Assembly: GCA_036941025.1 (NCBI GenBank)
Contig: JAYMNP010000001.1
Location: forward strand, 3,184,501 to 3,248,500
Length of the DNA: 64,000 bases
Origin: Lachnospiraceae bacterium JLR.KK002
Lineage (GTDB): Bacteria; Bacillota; Clostridia; Lachnospirales; Lachnospiraceae
Reading direction: 5' to 3'
In this document: piece after piece, positions 61,896 through 64,000 of the stretch
How the letters are laid out: the number at the start of each line of letters is the position of its first letter
How positions within the stretch are numbered: position 1 is the first letter of the stretch
Notes under the pieces: model-generated
The model's database searches: none
What the model was told of the DNA's origin: nothing
Seen by the model: the letters and a program-made list of their open reading frames with translations, nothing else
Position numbers and translations under genes: made by a program

Positions 61896-62410
61896 TTAAA
61901 TAATTTGTGTCACCACACCATAAATCAGGGAATACAACGCTTCATCATACTGCTCGCCAATCTCCGCCTTATGCAGCGTTGCAAAATAAATTGCGTGGAA
62001 TGCGGCACTGAGAACTTTTATATCTACTTCTTTTTTCACAGGAAACAGGGTAAGCATTTTTTCAATCGTATCTGTATCGTCCTGAAAATGCTCCTCCACA
62101 ATTTCCCGTGGCAGCTTACGCACAAGCAATTCCACTTCATTGACATCTGTCAATTTCAAAATCAGCATTTCCTCTGTCATTTTATAGAACTCAAATATCA
62201 CGTCGGTCAGCTTTTTTGCTGACAACTCTGTACTGGCAATGCCGGAAATGGTCTGATACAGTCTGCGGTTGACATTTTCCTGCTGTTCCTGGATAACTTC
62301 AACCAAAAGTAATTCTTTTGATTTATAAAAGAGATAGAAAGTTCCTTTTGGAATATTCACCCGTTTCACGATTTCATCGACTGTTGTGCGGCGGACCCCT
62401 ATTCGCAGTA
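61896..62410 (-). pseudogene. TetR family regulator, N-terminus degraded
   Basis: From about residue VRRTTVDEIVKRVNIPKGTF (recognition helix region) onward the sequence reads as an intact TetR protein: FYLFYKSKELLLVEVIQEQ and a ligand-binding part to YSLIYGVVTQII. The first helix and start are missing: upstream there is KTILYC in a different frame, then a stop, and the in-frame extension to 62525 is not protein-like. No start codon with a ribosome site is found. It is divergent in style from nothing nearby and precedes the broken ABC cassette by 70 bases, so it was probably its regulator. Confidence 0.65.
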
Positions 62411-62684
62411 GAGGATAGTCTTTTCCGTTACTTGCGGTTAGAGAAGAAATTTCTCCTTGCCACGTCTGTTCCTGTCGCGCCATAGGTTGAAGCTGCATAG
62501 CGTATGACGACTTTGCAAAAACCATTGAAAGAATACATGATGTGTTCCTGTATACTTCTGTGCGTCTGTCGGCTCTGCGTCTTTACATCTGATTCTTTGA
62601 CGATGTATTTGTTCTTCCCTGCAAACAGGAATTCTGAAATCCCCGAAATCATAGGCATCCGCCAGTGATTATAGGGCTTTTATG

Positions 62685-62937
62685 AAATCCTCTCATCAAA
62701 ACAGAGCGCAAAACCCTGTACACGAAACTGCTGACCAGCGGCAGGCTGAATACCTACCTTGACGACATCAACGAGCAGGCGACGGAGCAAATGCTCCTGC
62801 TGATAAAACAGATGGCAGAGCGTGAGGGCGTCACCGAACAGCTCAAGGCGCAGGATCAAATGCTGTGGGTGCAACGGATGAACAACATCCGGGACAGGGC
62901 AATAGAGATCGTAAATCACAGTCTGATCTACGCATAA
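62685..62937 (+). pseudogene. TnpV transposon protein, 5'-truncated remnant
   Basis: In one frame the plus strand reads KTLYTKLLTSGRLNTYLDDI, EQMLLLIKQMAEREGVTEQLK and MNNIRDRAIEIVNHSLIYA, then stop. This is the C-terminal two thirds of the TnpV proteins found on conjugative transposons of gut Firmicutes. The N-terminal part is missing and a stop lies just upstream in frame. A GCGGGGA/TCCCCGC hairpin follows the stop. It marks the edge of a former transposon. The stretch 62411-62684 before it has no recognisable gene. Confidence 0.75.
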
Positions 62938-63000
62938 TGAACCGGGCGGCGGGGAGCAATCCCCGCTGTCCATTTTTGCGATCGAACTGACATTTTTATA

Positions 63001-63016
63001 GTGACAAATATGTCAC
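63001..63016 (+). promoter_or_regulatory. palindromic operator before the AlbA/ATPase regulator
   Basis: GTGACAAATATGTCAC is a perfect 6-bp inverted repeat; TGACA also occurs 15 bases before it and TGTCAC 16 bases after it. A TATGAT hexamer lies at 63023. The site is 44 bases before the next gene and may be bound by its product. Confidence 0.5.
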
Positions 63017-63059
63017 TACGTGGTATGATAATGTCACTTCGGAAAGCGAGGGGCAGGAT

Positions 63060-64000
63060 ATGAACTTAGGAAAAGAAACAGAAACACTTGAATTCAAGAA
63101 GACAACAGGAGAAATGAAAGAGGCGATGATCTCTATTTCGTCCATCCTGAATAAGCATGGGATCGGAACGCTCTATTTTGGTGTAAAGCCTAATGGTGAC
63201 ATCTGCGGTCAGGATGTGTCCGAATCCTCGCTCAGAGATGTGTCACGATCCGTATATGAAAGCATACGGCCACAGATCTATCCTGCCATTGAGGAAGTCG
63301 TTCTGGACGGAAAACATTTGATTAAGGTAGAATTCAACGGTAATAATACACCGTATTCCGCTGCTGGAAGGTATTATCTTCGGACCTCCGACGAGGATCG
63401 AGAGGTGACGCCAGAAGAACTGAAAAACTTCTTCGTTTCAAACGAATACCGTGAAAAGTGGGAAAAATCTCCCTCTACCGCATCGGCGAAACAGGTCGAT
63501 AAGAATACTGTCAAATCGTTTTGGCAAAAAGCCGTTTCCGTCGGAAGAATACCTGAGGGAAGATATACTTGCCCGGTCATCCTGAAGCGGTATGGGCTTG
63601 TCAATGGCGACAACCTCAACAATGCGAGTGAGTACCTTTTCGGAAGCACGCATCCCGTCACGCTGAAAGCCGCCATATTTGCGACGGACGAAAAGCTCAC
63701 TTTCCTTGATATGAAGCTGTTTGAGGATAACATCTATAATCTTCTCGGAACGGCTGAGGATTACATACTGAAAAACATCCGGTGGAGAAGCGAAATCATC
63801 GGCACAGAGAGAACTGAGATACCGGAAATCCCCGTGGCGGTCATCAGAGAAGTTTTGGCCAACAGCTTTGCCCATGCGGTTTACAATAGCCGCACGAATC
63901 ACGAGATTTGTATTCATCCCGGAATGATCACCATATACAGACCCGGCGAATATGCCAGCAATCACAAGCCGGAAGACTATATGAAGGGCAATTACGAATC
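63060..64000 (+). CDS. AlbA_2/ATP-binding domain regulator-like protein (runs off window edge)
   Basis: The first 313 residues are in the window. Residues 1-120 form an AlbA_2 (schlafen-like, RNA/DNA-binding) domain: TETLEFKKTTGEMKEAMISI, SSILNKHGIGTLYFGVKPNG and a C-terminal YYLRTSDEDREVTPEELKNFF. From about residue 250 comes a GHKL-type ATPase-like segment with IREVLANSFAHAVY, whose Glu, Asn and His fit an N-box, and GMITIYRPGEY. Such proteins are common on mobile elements and are called transcriptional regulators or DNA-binding helicase-like proteins; activity is not established. The start ATG has GAGGGGCAGG upstream. It is next to a TnpV remnant, suggesting transposon cargo. Confidence 0.8.
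   Translation, partial: MNLGKETETLEFKKTTGEMKEAMISISSILNKHGIGTLYFGVKPNGDICGQDVSESSLRDVSRSVYESIRPQIYPAIEEVVLDGKHLIKVEFNGNNTPYSAAGRYYLRTSDEDREVTPEELKNFFVSNEYREKWEKSPSTASAKQVDKNTVKSFWQKAVSVGRIPEGRYTCPVILKRYGLVNGDNLNNASEYLFGSTHPVTLKAAIFATDEKLTFLDMKLFEDNIYNLLGTAEDYILKNIRWRSEIIGTERTEIPEIPVAVIREVLANSFAHAVYNSRTNHEICIHPGMITIYRPGEYASNHKPEDYMKGNYE

Noticed and set aside
62680..62973. A 97-codon minus-strand frame
   Set aside because: Antisense to the TnpV remnant, whose plus-strand reading is clearly protein-like.

Overview
This 64 kb window comes from a flagellated, endospore-forming Clostridia genome, most likely family Lachnospiraceae. The evidence is: a late flagellar operon with fliW-csrA; spoIID beside a spoIIQ-like gene; a PerR/reverse-rubrerythrin oxygen-defence pair; a T-box in front of metG; an SRP RNA of the large Gram-positive type; and several families I know mainly from Lachnospiraceae (DUF5711, DUF6128, Rpn/PD-(D/E)XK pseudo-transposases, Ig-like surface repeat proteins with class B sortase). 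Genus cannot be decided from the sequence.

Layout. 0-0.5 kb: the 5' end of an IS transposase running off the window, which has cut an ECF-type sigma factor gene. 0.9-7.7 kb: operon flgM-flgN-flgK-flgK-flgL-fliW-csrA (minus strand) behind a near-perfect SigD promoter. 8-18.4 kb: a cell-surface locus with a 2519-residue secreted repeat protein, a class B sortase and a leucine-rich-repeat protein with a TPKTG sorting signal. 18.4-20.2 kb: repeat-rich non-coding DNA and a decayed Rpn-type gene. 20.2-27.8 kb: pfk-dnaX-ybaB-recR followed by a LysM membrane protein, a DUF5711 protein and CvpA. 28-35 kb: tRNA-Ser(CGA), a possible RRNPP-type peptide/regulator pair, a lipoprotein, a DUF6128 protein, tadA, SRP RNA, perR and reverse rubrerythrin. 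35-45.9 kb: DUF2461, a sigma factor, a DEAD-box helicase, hemolysin III, a GIY-YIG protein, an unrecognised coiled-coil protein, the sporulation pair spoIIQ-like/spoIID, and a radical-SAM DNA-repair pair behind an exact SOS box. 46-58.4 kb: ksgA, a GntR-controlled two-ABC-transporter operon with a 40-bp palindromic operator, tatD, a TPR-GGDEF protein, metG with its T-box leader, a MalY-type aminotransferase and a MATE exporter. 58.5-64 kb: marR-EamA, a degraded ABC drug-export cassette with a degraded tetR, a TnpV transposon remnant and the start of an AlbA/ATPase regulator.

Three things stand out. First, a family of nested-palindrome intergenic elements (about 718, 7940, 28573, 41550 and 55321) shares a core made of an outer stem around an inner hairpin. 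Each copy lies directly after an intrinsic terminator or terminator-like hairpin, the arms carry compensatory changes, and one copy is a chimera of two modules. Second, a 47-residue secreted-peptide gene overlaps the 3' end of an HTH-TPR regulator gene tail to tail, a plausible unreported peptide quorum-sensing pair. Third, regulatory sites can be read directly for several operons (SigD, PerR, LexA, GntR, a probable MarR operator and the metG T-box), so much of the control logic of the window is visible.
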